A stretch of DNA of 64,000 nucleotides, from positions 102,745 through 166,744 of the forward strand of contig JAVVVD010000005.1 in the NCBI GenBank assembly GCA_036652795.1, given 5' to 3'. Under the pieces are notes generated by a model. That model saw only the letters and a program-made list of their open reading frames with translations, was not told where the DNA came from and searched no databases. The DNA comes from JAVVVD01 sp036652795. GTDB taxonomy: Bacteria > Bacillota > Clostridia > Christensenellales > CAG-138. Made by a program: the position numbers and the translations under genes. Of the stretch, positions 27,776-36,788 are shown piece by piece; position 1 is the first letter of the stretch, and each line of letters opens with the position of its first letter.

Positions 27776-27841
27776 CGCATACGTTATAAAATATTATTAG
27801 ACTCCAAAAAACATGGTTATATTATATGTTCACTCAATATT

Positions 27842-27868
27842 ACGGCAGCCTCGCGGCTGCCGTTTTTG
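27842..27868 (+). terminator. Terminator after the NlpC/P60 gene
   Basis: Perfect 9-bp GC-rich stem (ACGGCAGCC/GGCTGCCGT) with a TCGC loop, followed by TTTTTGT. Confidence 0.85.
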
Positions 27869-28045
27869 TCGGTTTATACAATTATTGCAGAATAACTCCA
27901 TATTTTCATATTCACTATCAAAACACGACAATTAAAAAACTTTTATCTCCCTACCTTTGCGAAAATACCGGTGTTATGCTGTGAGCGATGGTTGTTGCAT
28001 GATTCGTGGGCATTTTACATCAAATACATTTTAGGAGGAGAACAA

Positions 28046-28852
28046 ATGGCAAAATACCGTATTCTCTTGGCGGATGGTAACACTCAGTTCCAAGGCGTTA
28101 TGCGCGAATACCTTATTGCTCAGGATCGTGTCGCTCAGGTAGATGTGGTAAGCGATGGACAAGCAGCACTGGATTCGCTTCGCAGCGGACATTACGATGT
28201 GCTTATCTGTGATCTTATCATGTCGCGTCTTGACGGATTTGAGCTGCTTGAGCGCATGAACAGTGGCCTTATCGACAATCCTCCTGCCACAATTGTGGTA
28301 AGCGCCATGCGCCACGAGGACATGGTGCGTCAGGCTTGCTCACTTGGTGCAAAATACTTTATGGTAAAGCCCGTTGAACCGGACACACTGTATAAACGGA
28401 TACTGGACATGCTGGAAAGCTCACCTGATTATCGCTCTCAAATATGCTCTATGAGCACACAGCCCAAAACGCTTGACGAAAAAATCACCTCCGTATTTCT
28501 AATTATTGGTATTCCCGCCCACATAAAGGGTTATCACTATCTGCGCGAGGCAGTGCGCATGGTATATTTTGAGCCGGAGCTTATAAATCGCATAACAAAA
28601 GAACTGTATCCAGGTATAGGCAAACGCTTCATGACAAGCGCCAGCAAGGTTGAACGCGCTATACGCCACGCAATCGAAGTCGCCTGGACGCGCGGCAAGA
28701 TTGAAAACATCAATCAGATATTCGGCTATAATATTTACGGCAAGAACGATAAGCCCACAAACGGTGAGTTCATCGCGCTCGTAGCTGACAAGCTGATAAT
28801 GGAAAGCGCGCGCGATAAGGAAAACCGCATCGAGGTACAAAACGCCATGTAG
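28046..28852 (+). CDS. spo0A: Stage 0 sporulation protein A, master response regulator of sporulation
   Basis: DNA-binding regulator that starts sporulation when phosphorylated. The 268-residue protein has an N-terminal receiver domain with Asp10, the phosphorylated Asp56 in VLICDLIM, Ser86 and Lys108 in the MVKPVEP motif. The Spo0A-specific C-terminal domain follows (about 150-268): the helix with HIKGYHYLREAV, the recognition region TASKVERAIRHAIEVAW and the NEFIALVADKL-like end. Position 11 is Gly where most Spo0A proteins have a second acidic residue. I chose the ATG at 28046, five bases after TAGGAGGAG. It is monocistronic between terminators, with a SipL-like gene downstream; no spoIVB gene precedes it. 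Confidence 0.97.
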   Translation: MAKYRILLADGNTQFQGVMREYLIAQDRVAQVDVVSDGQAALDSLRSGHYDVLICDLIMSRLDGFELLERMNSGLIDNPPATIVVSAMRHEDMVRQACSLGAKYFMVKPVEPDTLYKRILDMLESSPDYRSQICSMSTQPKTLDEKITSVFLIIGIPAHIKGYHYLREAVRMVYFEPELINRITKELYPGIGKRFMTSASKVERAIRHAIEVAWTRGKIENINQIFGYNIYGKNDKPTNGEFIALVADKLIMESARDKENRIEVQNAM

Positions 28853-29233
28853 GTATGCTAATGATTAACGATTTTACATCGCTTTTCTGATATAAAAATA
28901 TGGTTATGTAAAATCTTAAAAAAGCCGTGGAGTTTTATTCACGGCTTTTGTATCCACTATGCACTTTGCACACATATATCACCGCACAATCCACATACTG
29001 TTGCTCCATAAAGCTCCCTAACGGTGGATAACCCTGTGTACAATGTGGATAACTCATGCTGTTGGTGAAGTGTATATTATTAGAAACATGCAGTTTTATG
29101 CATATTGATATAGTGTAAATAAATGTCATATTCTATCACAGCGCATAAAAAATGCATCGGAGCGCGCTTCTAAATCATATTTTCACACCTTCAATAGTAC
29201 TATATATCGGAGCTATTATAGGAGGTATACGCT
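28853..29233. other. Intergenic region between spo0A and the sipL-like gene, with DnaA-box-like sites
   Basis: This 381-bp gap holds the spo0A terminator (28920-28949), then an AT-rich stretch. It has one perfect DnaA box (TTATCCACA on the minus strand, 29044-29052), one with a single mismatch (29023-29031, same orientation) and a weaker CAATCCACA (28987-28995). The 64-codon reading frame here has no ribosome site and no recognisable protein, so I do not call a gene. A convincing promoter for the sipL-like gene was not found. Confidence 0.5.
28920..28949 (+). terminator. Terminator after spo0A
   Basis: Stem AAAAGCCGTG/CACGGCTTTT with a 10-base loop and a terminal TTTTG. Confidence 0.8.
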
Positions 29234-30661
29234 ATGGAAGTCAGATTTAACGAGATAGACGCCCCGCGCGCTGCGGGTCTTGTACGCGCTCAAGCGCTTG
29301 TGGAGGGTGATATTCCGTTTCCAGAGGGTAAAACTGCCACTGATATACTTGGCGCAATGGGTGAAGTGCTTCTGAGCGGAAGTGATGTTAAGGAGGGCAT
29401 GGTGCTTATGGAGGGCCGCGTCAGGGTACAGTTAACCTGCCTTGACGGACAGGTGTTCTGCTTTACCTCCAGCGCTATGTTCCGCCATACTCTTGCCGCG
29501 CCGGAAGCGCGGCCCGGCATGGTGTGTGAGGTGACCGCCCAGCTTCAGACGCTCTCCGTCAAGCTGGTTTCAGGTCTAATCACACTATCCGCCGTGGTGG
29601 ACATATGCTGCCGTCTGATAGATGAATCATCGTTGCCAGTATTATCCGGTATTGCAGGTATATGCGATATGGAGATAAAGCAAAAGGAGCTTTCTCTCTG
29701 CAAGCGCAGCAATACTACCGAAACCATACGTACGCGCGATGAAGTAAATGCTGGCGACATAGTTGAGGTATTGTGTGCGGACGGCATAGCAGAGCTTACA
29801 GATGTAGCCGGCTGCCGCGGTATGCTAATGGTGGATGCGCTTTGCAGAACCTCCGGCGGAAAGCTGTGTCAGCAGCTATACAATCTGCCCTTTACCTATT
29901 CCGCCATAGGCTCAGGCGGTTGTGCAGATGTGTCGGCGCTGAGTGTAAGATGTCTTTCCAGTGAATTTGCGCTTATCGCCGTAGAAGCGCAGATAGATAT
30001 TGTTATGTATACGGATGCGCCCATGTCGTTGTGTTTGCCGCTTGCGGCATATTCACCCTCAATACCATTTACCTGCATCACCTCGCGCCAGTGCTTCTGC
30101 GGCAGCGCAGGTATGCTAAGCTCGCGCCATGCCATCGCTGAAAGCCTAAGCCTGCCCGAGGGTATGCCGGCCGTGCATCATGTTGTATGCTGCTTCGCAC
30201 GCACCGTTGTAACGGCGCAAAATGTGAATGACAACCGCCTGTATGTTGAGGGACTATTGGTAACACGCGTAATATATCATACTGAGTCAGGTGCATATTT
30301 CGCCTTCACTGAGGATGTGCCGTTCGCCTGCGATTTTGATGCGCGCGGTGCAAATGCCGCAGACGTTACGCTAAATTGCATCGCCTCCGTACGTGGCAGC
30401 GGCAGCCGCATCAGCGTGGATTATACACTGCTGATATGCGCTAAGCTGTATGTGCTCACTACGGTAAACGTCGTGACCGGTATAGAGGAATGTGATTCTC
30501 CGGATGTGCGGCGCGGTATAATCGTGTATTTTTGTGCAAGCGGTGAAACAATGTTCGATGTGGCCAAACGCTTTAACATATCCACGGCGCGCCTTAAGGA
30601 ATCCAATCCATCCGTTTGTGATCAGCTATCCGATGGCGAACGGCTTATGATAATAGTATAA
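29234..30661 (+). CDS. sipL: SipL-like spore morphogenesis protein (DUF3794 repeats plus C-terminal LysM)
   Basis: In Clostridioides difficile SipL binds SpoIVA and is needed for spore coat assembly. This 475-residue protein has the same build. Beta-rich DUF3794-type domains fill about residues 1-420 (repeating pattern of strands with Cys and Val, for instance IVEVLCADGIAELTDVAGC near 177). A single LysM motif closes the protein (about 428-475, VYFCASGETMFDVAKRFNIS to ERLMIIV). There is no signal peptide, as expected for a mother-cell protein. ATAGGAGGT precedes the ATG. It lies right after spo0A, supporting a sporulation role. Expression by sigma-E is expected from the family, but I found no site at proper spacing. 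Confidence 0.85.
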   Translation: MEVRFNEIDAPRAAGLVRAQALVEGDIPFPEGKTATDILGAMGEVLLSGSDVKEGMVLMEGRVRVQLTCLDGQVFCFTSSAMFRHTLAAPEARPGMVCEVTAQLQTLSVKLVSGLITLSAVVDICCRLIDESSLPVLSGIAGICDMEIKQKELSLCKRSNTTETIRTRDEVNAGDIVEVLCADGIAELTDVAGCRGMLMVDALCRTSGGKLCQQLYNLPFTYSAIGSGGCADVSALSVRCLSSEFALIAVEAQIDIVMYTDAPMSLCLPLAAYSPSIPFTCITSRQCFCGSAGMLSSRHAIAESLSLPEGMPAVHHVVCCFARTVVTAQNVNDNRLYVEGLLVTRVIYHTESGAYFAFTEDVPFACDFDARGANAADVTLNCIASVRGSGSRISVDYTLLICAKLYVLTTVNVVTGIEECDSPDVRRGIIVYFCASGETMFDVAKRFNISTARLKESNPSVCDQLSDGERLMIIV

Positions 30662-30692
30662 GCACTATCTTCATAGCTTTTAGTGCGTTTTT

Positions 30693-30723
30693 AAGGGTGC
30701 AATTGTGCACCCTTTGGTTTTTT
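30693..30723 (+). terminator. Terminator after the sipL-like gene
   Basis: Stem AAGGGTGCA/TGCACCCTT with an ATTG loop, followed by GGTTTTTTG. Just upstream (30662-30691) a second hairpin (GCACTA/TAGTGC) followed by GTTTTTAA may act as a first terminator in tandem. Confidence 0.8.
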
Positions 30724-30730
30724 GTCTGTT

Positions 30731-31108
30731 TTATTTATCTGTTTCTTTTATGTGGTTTTCTACAAATGAGCGAATCCTGCCAAACGTCTCGGCGCTTATC
30801 ACATGCTCTATACGGCATGCATCCTGCTCTGCACTAATAGCATCAAGCCCTGTAGTTGTTATGAGAAAGCGCGTTATTACCCTGTGGCGTTCATAGATAG
30901 CTGTTGCGGCAAGCGTACCAGCTTCTGTGAGACGTATGCTTTTATCGTCCACGGCGACCAACCCGGTATCCCGCAATATTCCCAATGCCCGGCTAACGCT
31001 GGGCTTTGAATATCCAAGCTCGTTAGCCACATCTACAGCTCGCACGCATTCCAGTCGCCGTGTAAGCAGCAAAATGGTTTCAAGATAGTTTTCGCCGGAT
31101 TCTTTCAT
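30731..31108 (-). CDS. DtxR/MntR-family metal-dependent transcriptional regulator
   Basis: Likely represses metal uptake genes when Mn2+ or Fe2+ binds. The 125-residue protein has the family winged helix at the N-terminus (GENYLETILLL, then VDVANELGYSKPSVSRALGILRDTGLV, about 20-47) and the dimerisation/metal domain with ERHRVITRFL (about 72-81) and the acidic EQDACRIEHVIS block (about 93-104), whose Cys, Glu and His supply metal ligands. No SH3 domain follows, as in MntR. The ATG at 31108 is preferred over a TTG at 31129 that would overlap the upstream carrier gene. The Zn/Mn ABC operon at 58.8-61.3 kb is a possible target; inference. Confidence 0.88.
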   Translation of the reverse strand: MKESGENYLETILLLTRRLECVRAVDVANELGYSKPSVSRALGILRDTGLVAVDDKSIRLTEAGTLAATAIYERHRVITRFLITTTGLDAISAEQDACRIEHVISAETFGRIRSFVENHIKETDK

Positions 31109-31121
31109 AGTTTTTACAGCC

Positions 31122-32060
31122 TCACACAATAAGCATCAGCAACGGCACCACCACAAAGCACGCAGCTGTTGTGACGCTCATGCCCACGGCATTATATGCG
31201 TCGTCTGCGCCCATTGCGGATGCCAACACCACGGATTGTATCATTATCGGCATACCCGCCTCTATCACATTAACACCCCTTGCAATCCCTTCTATGCTAA
31301 ACCATCTGCACAGCAGCAACATGCTTACAGGTGCCGCAACAAACCTTACAAGCATAACCGCCCACATATCCCTTGTAAGCTTTATGTTCTTAATGCCAGT
31401 TTCATATATTAAATAACCTATATATATAAGCGCGAGCGGCGTTACTAGGCCACCCATATAGGTACAAAGTGAGAGTACGAAGCTCGGTGCCTTAAAATCC
31501 ATTGCAAGCAGCGCTGCACATATCACCAGCGCGATGAGCGGTGGCGTAAGCATCCCACGCATACAACCCGAAAGCGAAAAGCTCTTGTTTTCAGTTTCGC
31601 CGCTGCGGCGTATGAGTATTTCACCAACCGTCCAAAATAGAGCGGTATTAACGATATAAAACATCATTATATACGGTACTGCGGCTTCCCCAAACAGCTC
31701 TATACACATAGGGTAGCCCACAAATATCGAATTTGAGAACGCGCACATCGCCACAAATCCGCCATACCGCCTGTGCGGTATCTTTAGCAGCTTTGCAAGC
31801 AGCAGCCCCAGCGCAAGCGTAAAGGATATTGATATCAGAGCTGCAAGCAAAAGCGGTCCCGCCTGGGAAAACATATCGAGTGAAACATCGCCAAGCAGAT
31901 TTTTAACGCACAAGCAGGGAACTGCCACATTGTTTAGCATTTTTACTATGAACTTTTTAGTTTCTGGGCCAAGCCATCCCAATTTGCCTGCCAAGTATCC
32001 GAATGATGCTATTACTAGTATCAAGGCAACTGCGGATATCGAATTAAGGAATGTTATCAA
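31122..32060 (-). CDS. AEC-family (auxin efflux carrier-type) membrane transporter
   Basis: Putative exporter or symporter of carboxylates or amino-acid-like compounds; bacterial AEC members include malate and malonate carriers. The 312-residue protein has about ten membrane helices in two halves of five (NhaA-like fold), with the conserved half-break NNVAVPCLCVKNLLG near residue 46. Polar helices near the end (NVIEAGMPIMIQSVVLASAMG) match the second inverted repeat. The start is TTG at 32060 behind AAGGGAG. The stop lies 13 bp before the DtxR-type ATG, so the two are probably cotranscribed. The substrate is unknown. Confidence 0.88.
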   Translation of the reverse strand: MITFLNSISAVALILVIASFGYLAGKLGWLGPETKKFIVKMLNNVAVPCLCVKNLLGDVSLDMFSQAGPLLLAALISISFTLALGLLLAKLLKIPHRRYGGFVAMCAFSNSIFVGYPMCIELFGEAAVPYIMMFYIVNTALFWTVGEILIRRSGETENKSFSLSGCMRGMLTPPLIALVICAALLAMDFKAPSFVLSLCTYMGGLVTPLALIYIGYLIYETGIKNIKLTRDMWAVMLVRFVAAPVSMLLLCRWFSIEGIARGVNVIEAGMPIMIQSVVLASAMGADDAYNAVGMSVTTAACFVVVPLLMLIV

Positions 32061-32098
32061 TTTTGCTCCCTTAAGCTCCTGTTATCGGATTATATAAG

Positions 32099-32125
32099 GA
32101 GAAACCCTTTGCGCACAAAGGGTCT
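32099..32125 (-). terminator. Hairpin after the DUF1015 gene
   Basis: Stem GAGA(A)ACCCTTTG/CAAAGGGTCTC. The minus-strand tail is CCTTATATAAT, only mildly T-rich, and that TATAAT may be the -10 of the AEC gene. Confidence 0.45.
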
Positions 32126-32144
32126 CTTCCGCCGATTTTTCAGC

Positions 32145-33488
32145 TTATCTATTTATACTGCGGCATTCGAGGTAATACCGTTTTTCATTTGCTTCGCCCA
32201 TAGAAAAGGTTTTCCTTGGCAGAGCACCATCGAATATGACGGTTGCGAACAGATCGCTCTTGTCCATAGGGGGCAGCAGGAAACCTATATTCCCGGGTTT
32301 TGAGCCAAGCTCGTTAACAACATTTTCACCATGGATATAGTCCACAGTACCGCCAAACTCACGCATCATCGCATCGATGGCACGTTGAAGCGTACCAACC
32401 GGAAGCTGGGAGGCTGGGCCTTGTATCCTAAAGTATCCAAAACCCTCTGCGGCAACAAACGGCAGTTCGTGCGCGCCTAAGTCGGCATTTTTCCCCATGT
32501 CCGCATCACGCTCAGCACTTGATGTGAATATGCGTATCTCGCAGCAGCCGTTGTCCGCGTCCAGCCTTCCTTTAAGGTAGTTTAACGCAGCCACGGATTC
32601 TATGCCGAATATCACGCGGTGTATAGGCTCAAACACTATGCCGTTATCGTGCACATTTTCAATCTCAACCATGCAATAGCGGGCTGGATGATCCTGTTGC
32701 TGTTCTTTTGTAATATTCTTCTTCACTTCTTCCCAATTGGCCTTGGCCGTTGCGAAGGAGTGGTTTCCATCGCCCATTGCAAACAGCATGGGCGCTTCAC
32801 CCCTGACATATTTGGAAGCAAATCTCTCGGGGTCGGCCAGCGCCTTGAGGGCAGCCAATACAGCGGTTATGCTATCCTCGTCATTTATCAGATGCCCATC
32901 AATATGACCGCCATTTTGCATAAGCTCAAAATCATATAGTAGCCTGGCATTTGAAAGATCCTTCGCTATCGGCTCTATAACCGTGCGCATGGGATCATCT
33001 ATAAGCACCAGTATATGCGGCATTTCCAGCGGAGCATCCTTACGGATACGAAGGCGCGGCGGTATACGCTCTACTATAGTTCCCTCAGTAGCACGGATAA
33101 GCGTTTTTGCGCCCTTTGTATAATCATACTCTTCAAGATCCAGCGCCAATATGAGGCCTGTACGCGTTTTTTGGTTTGTTGTGCGGCGCACAAGCACAAA
33201 GCCCTCGCCACAGTTTACCAACGTACCGTCTTCAACATATTGCTTCATATGGGCGTTAATATCCAATATGCGCTGTGCTTCATCTGGTTTATCCAGATAC
33301 ATCTCAGGCAACATAAGGCGCAGCGCGCTTGGGGAATCCCCCACAATACGCTCAGCTTCCTTCCAATAATCTGGCTGCGAGGTGTATTGATCGCACGCTA
33401 CAACCGCCCATTTTGCCATATCCACATCTGGATTTGGCAGCAGCAGTTCAGGCACTTTTACACCTACGGAATTGGAGTAGTCCTTCAT
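32145..33488 (-). CDS. DUF1015 family protein
   Basis: A 447-residue cytoplasmic protein of the widespread DUF1015 family, often found near serine or amino-acid metabolism genes in anaerobes; its activity is not established to my knowledge. Typical features are VVACDQYTSQPDYWKEAE near residue 30, the middle segment MFAMGDGNHSFATAKANWEEVK (about 232-253), with the GDGNHS motif shared by all members, and the C-terminal TVDYIHGE. I chose the ATG at 33488, eight bases after GAGG, over a TTG two codons upstream. It is a single gene ending in a hairpin before the AEC gene. Confidence 0.88.
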   Translation of the reverse strand: MKDYSNSVGVKVPELLLPNPDVDMAKWAVVACDQYTSQPDYWKEAERIVGDSPSALRLMLPEMYLDKPDEAQRILDINAHMKQYVEDGTLVNCGEGFVLVRRTTNQKTRTGLILALDLEEYDYTKGAKTLIRATEGTIVERIPPRLRIRKDAPLEMPHILVLIDDPMRTVIEPIAKDLSNARLLYDFELMQNGGHIDGHLINDEDSITAVLAALKALADPERFASKYVRGEAPMLFAMGDGNHSFATAKANWEEVKKNITKEQQQDHPARYCMVEIENVHDNGIVFEPIHRVIFGIESVAALNYLKGRLDADNGCCEIRIFTSSAERDADMGKNADLGAHELPFVAAEGFGYFRIQGPASQLPVGTLQRAIDAMMREFGGTVDYIHGENVVNELGSKPGNIGFLLPPMDKSDLFATVIFDGALPRKTFSMGEANEKRYYLECRSINR

Positions 33489-33677
33489 TATCAATCCTCA
33501 TCATCCTACGAATTTAAAGTCTTTATACAAACACCATTAAAGTCAATCATCATTGATTTTACAGCAAACACAGGTGCAAATCAATAAGGATTGCTTTAAT
33601 ATTTTTATAAATCTCGATCTATGCGCCGCAGTTAAACGCTGCAACCCCTATAATCGCAATTGCTTAAGTCAGCCGTT

Positions 33678-36600
33678 TTACTGTATATCGGTATAGCTTG
33701 CAAGCGCCGGTATGCCAATATCCGGCAGTGCACGCCGCACCTGCGCACCGTCCACTCCTATATGTATAAGTGCCGCCGTTGCGGCAGAGCTATTGCCCAT
33801 GCCACCGAATGTGCCTATACATCTGCCCAATATTATGCCCGCGTTTAGGGTATCATTCGGCGAGCTGATCGTCTGTTTTTTATCCACCGTTATATTCAGC
33901 TTGCCTGTTACAGCATTATTGGTTATATTTGCATAGCTTGCAGCCTCGGCATAGCAGCCTACTATTCCGCCCACATCACGGTAAGCGCATAGCGTTATGT
34001 TACTTGCTTTGCAGCCGCTGACCTGTGATTCTTCAGTTCCCATCCATCCCAGTATGCCGCCCACTTTATCCCCGTTGTCGCCATCCTTCACATTGCATAC
34101 GATGCTTATATCATGCGCCGTACAACCCGTTATCACTATATTGCGCGAGCCGCCCACCACGCCGCCTATCCAGCGGGCTCCAGTTATTACTGCATTTTTG
34201 ACCGTTACATCGGTGATTTTTGTTTTTATGCCGTTTGAAGCGCTATCATAACCTGCTGCAACGGCACCCACATAATGCTGCGCAGCTATATTTACACCGT
34301 TAAGCGTAAGGTTTGCCACAGAGCCGGTATCGCTCATCAGTCCAAATAGTCCCGCATAATCCAGCGTACCTTTGTTTATTTTTAGATTGGAGATGGTATG
34401 CCCGCCGCCGTTAAATGCCCCTTTAAACTGGTATTTACTCAGATCTGCGTCCGATCTGCTCACCATACGACCTATCGGCGTCCATTCCCAGCCCTTAAGA
34501 TCCATGTCCGCCGCCAACGTAATCGTTTTTCCCTCGAAGTTTGTGCTGCCTTCGTTTACAAGCTTGGCCAGCCCCGCGAGCTGCGCCGGATAGTATATTG
34601 CATATGCGGCTGCATCCGGCCTGCTGTCATACCAATACGTGCTCGTCTGTGTGCCATTCCACGCTCCATTTGCGGCAAAGAAGTCCCTTTCGCCACTTTC
34701 GCCTGGACTAATATACGTGCCGGACGCATTGATTATTTTGAAGTGTACGTTCTCATGTATCCTTCCAAGTATCCCGAAAAATTTCACCTTGTTAGTCTTA
34801 GTTACATGCGCTACACCCGAATCATCCTCATATGCTATCCCATATCCGCTCGTATTACTCACATAGCCGTGCGCCGGCTTGCTGCCCGTTACGGATATTG
34901 AGGCGGCACCGCCCCTTGTGCAGTTTTTAAGCTCTATCCCATAATATACTGCCGCAGAGTTATCATATGCAGTGGTTCCGAATATATGGCCTACCCACAG
35001 TCCGTTCTGGCCGTATGGCACGGATATGCGTCCGTTATTGCGGCAACCCTCCAGTATCATTGCATAGCCGTTCGTCAGATATGGGGTAACATTGGATTCA
35101 AGTTGTGCAACAATACCGCCAGCTATCACCAGGTCTGCGGCAAAGCTAACATTTAGCGCTGCATTGTTGGTGCAGTTTTTGAATGTGCAGTCTATGGCGG
35201 CCCACACCGCGCCTGCCACCTGCCCATAGTCGGCCGGCGCGTTTATTGTTCCATTTATCGTTATGCCTTGGAATTCGACATATCTTGCTATTGCGCCGGT
35301 AAGCAGAGCGCGACACACAGCCCCACCGGCACTCGTAGTCAATTTAAGATTTTTAATTGCGGCCTTTTGGTTCACATTCGTACCCTGCATAGGCCCAAAG
35401 AGCGCGCCAATCATGCCAGATACCGTGTGACCACCACCATCGAATGTGCCATTGAATTTATATGTGGAGCTGCCTATTGGCGTCCATGTTTTATTGTTTA
35501 AATCCACATCCCCATCCAGGCGGATTGTTTTTCCTGTAAAGATCGTCCCGTTGTTTACAAGGTAGGCAAGGCCGTTTAGCTGCGCAGCTGATGTCAGCTT
35601 ATATGTGGTCGCCGTGCTAGTGTACCAATCCGTATCCAGTGATTGCCCATTCCATAAGCTGGGCGTTGGCGCGGCGGTTGGCGTAGGCCGCGCTGTGGGC
35701 CTTGATCCGCCATCAGGGCGCAACGTTGGTTTTGGCGTTGGCTTTGCCGTTGGTTTTGCCGTTGGCTTTTGCGTTGAGCTGGGCTTTTGCGTAGATGTTG
35801 GCAATACCGGTGCAACCACGTTGGCAGGCTCATTGCCCGTGCTGCCCTTGATCACAGGCTTTTCCGTTATACTTATCGTGCCAAGCTGAACTGAGCCGCC
35901 GGCAGCTATGTTGGTCTTTACATTCGTTATTCCATGCAACAGCGCACCCTCGCCCTTTATGGACACGCCCACATCAGCAGCAAGCGTATCCACACGCACA
36001 ACACCGGTAATATCAAGGGTTGATCCGCCTGCACCTCCGGTGAATACGGCAGTGCGTATGCTGCCACCGGTGCTGATATCCGTGCGTGCGCTGATATCAA
36101 GTTTATCCGCGCCGTTTATATTAAGCACTGTTCCGGCCGCATCGCCACCGAGTGTTATACGCGTTATATATGCGCCTGCGCTTACCATCGCTTTCGCATC
36201 AATTATCAGATTATTAAGCTTCGCCCCTTCATACACAGTAAGCGTCGCGCTTGTATTGTCTGTGTCCGGTTTAATTGTTGCAGGCGCGCCCGTATCCTTC
36301 ATGATTTGCAGAGTGTCCACAGCGCCATGCAGCGCCATACGGTTGGTGTTTTGCATCTCCACCGTATCCACTTTGGTATTTGCATCCACAGTGATTATCG
36401 TACCCGGTTTATACACATGAAGCAGCGCTATTTTACTGGAAGATATAGCAACGCTGCCACCGCCCTCCACAATCAGTTTGCCAAGCACCGCCACATTGTC
36501 CAACTCTATTATACTGTCCGCAGCATCTGCCGTAATCGTCAGGTCTCCGCTAAAAGTAGCGTTCTGTAGTTTAACGTTCTGCGCCTTTATGCTACCGTTC

Positions 36601-36788
36601 CTATATATGACCGCTTCGGAATAGTTCCCGGGCTGTTCAAACATAACGTCAAGCAGATTTTGTGCCGACGGCTCCGGCGTACTCTCCGGTGCCGTAACCT
36701 TGGGTGCAAACAGGTTTAGCACACCTCCGGCTATCGCGCCAATAAGCAGCGCTATGGCCACCAGCAACACTATTATGGTCCTTCTCAT
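33678..36788 (-). CDS. Large membrane-anchored surface protein with GLUG-type beta-helix modules
   Basis: A 1036-residue extracellular protein. A membrane anchor/signal (8-28) is followed by a beta-helix-like region of short repeated strands rich in Thr, Asn and Ile (about 55-310), resembling polymer-forming or pectate-lyase-like folds. Next come a Pro/Thr/Lys linker made of KPTAKPT repeats (about 333-376), then two copies of a module. Copy 1 starts near 379 (LWNGQSLDTDWY, ..TWTPIGSS.. FNGTFDGGGHTVSG); copy 2 starts near 710 (WNGTQTSTYWY, ..EWTPIGR.. FKGAFNGGGHTISNL). Each copy continues into GLUG-type repeats. Likely an adhesin or cell-surface structure. GGAGGCCTTTCA precedes the ATG. It is monocistronic. 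Confidence 0.85.
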   Translation of the reverse strand: MRRTIIVLLVAIALLIGAIAGGVLNLFAPKVTAPESTPEPSAQNLLDVMFEQPGNYSEAVIYRNGSIKAQNVKLQNATFSGDLTITADAADSIIELDNVAVLGKLIVEGGGSVAISSSKIALLHVYKPGTIITVDANTKVDTVEMQNTNRMALHGAVDTLQIMKDTGAPATIKPDTDNTSATLTVYEGAKLNNLIIDAKAMVSAGAYITRITLGGDAAGTVLNINGADKLDISARTDISTGGSIRTAVFTGGAGGSTLDITGVVRVDTLAADVGVSIKGEGALLHGITNVKTNIAAGGSVQLGTISITEKPVIKGSTGNEPANVVAPVLPTSTQKPSSTQKPTAKPTAKPTPKPTLRPDGGSRPTARPTPTAAPTPSLWNGQSLDTDWYTSTATTYKLTSAAQLNGLAYLVNNGTIFTGKTIRLDGDVDLNNKTWTPIGSSTYKFNGTFDGGGHTVSGMIGALFGPMQGTNVNQKAAIKNLKLTTSAGGAVCRALLTGAIARYVEFQGITINGTINAPADYGQVAGAVWAAIDCTFKNCTNNAALNVSFAADLVIAGGIVAQLESNVTPYLTNGYAMILEGCRNNGRISVPYGQNGLWVGHIFGTTAYDNSAAVYYGIELKNCTRGGAASISVTGSKPAHGYVSNTSGYGIAYEDDSGVAHVTKTNKVKFFGILGRIHENVHFKIINASGTYISPGESGERDFFAANGAWNGTQTSTYWYDSRPDAAAYAIYYPAQLAGLAKLVNEGSTNFEGKTITLAADMDLKGWEWTPIGRMVSRSDADLSKYQFKGAFNGGGHTISNLKINKGTLDYAGLFGLMSDTGSVANLTLNGVNIAAQHYVGAVAAGYDSASNGIKTKITDVTVKNAVITGARWIGGVVGGSRNIVITGCTAHDISIVCNVKDGDNGDKVGGILGWMGTEESQVSGCKASNITLCAYRDVGGIVGCYAEAASYANITNNAVTGKLNITVDKKQTISSPNDTLNAGIILGRCIGTFGGMGNSSAATAALIHIGVDGAQVRRALPDIGIPALASYTDIQ
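35680..35800 (-). repeat. Low-complexity repeats coding the Pro/Thr/Lys linker
   Basis: Short tandem copies of a 12-base unit (GTTGGYTTTGCC on the plus strand) encode the KPTA/KPTP linker of the surface protein. Such tracts can change length by slippage. Confidence 0.6.

Noticed and set aside
28935..29129. 64-codon frame on the minus strand in the spo0A-sipL gap
   Set aside because: No ribosome site, overlaps the spo0A terminator, composition not protein-like.
29125..29165. Sigma-E-type promoter for the sipL-like gene (TCATATT ... CATAAAAAAT)
   Set aside because: The spacer is only 11 bp, about three bases too short for sigma-E, so I do not claim it.
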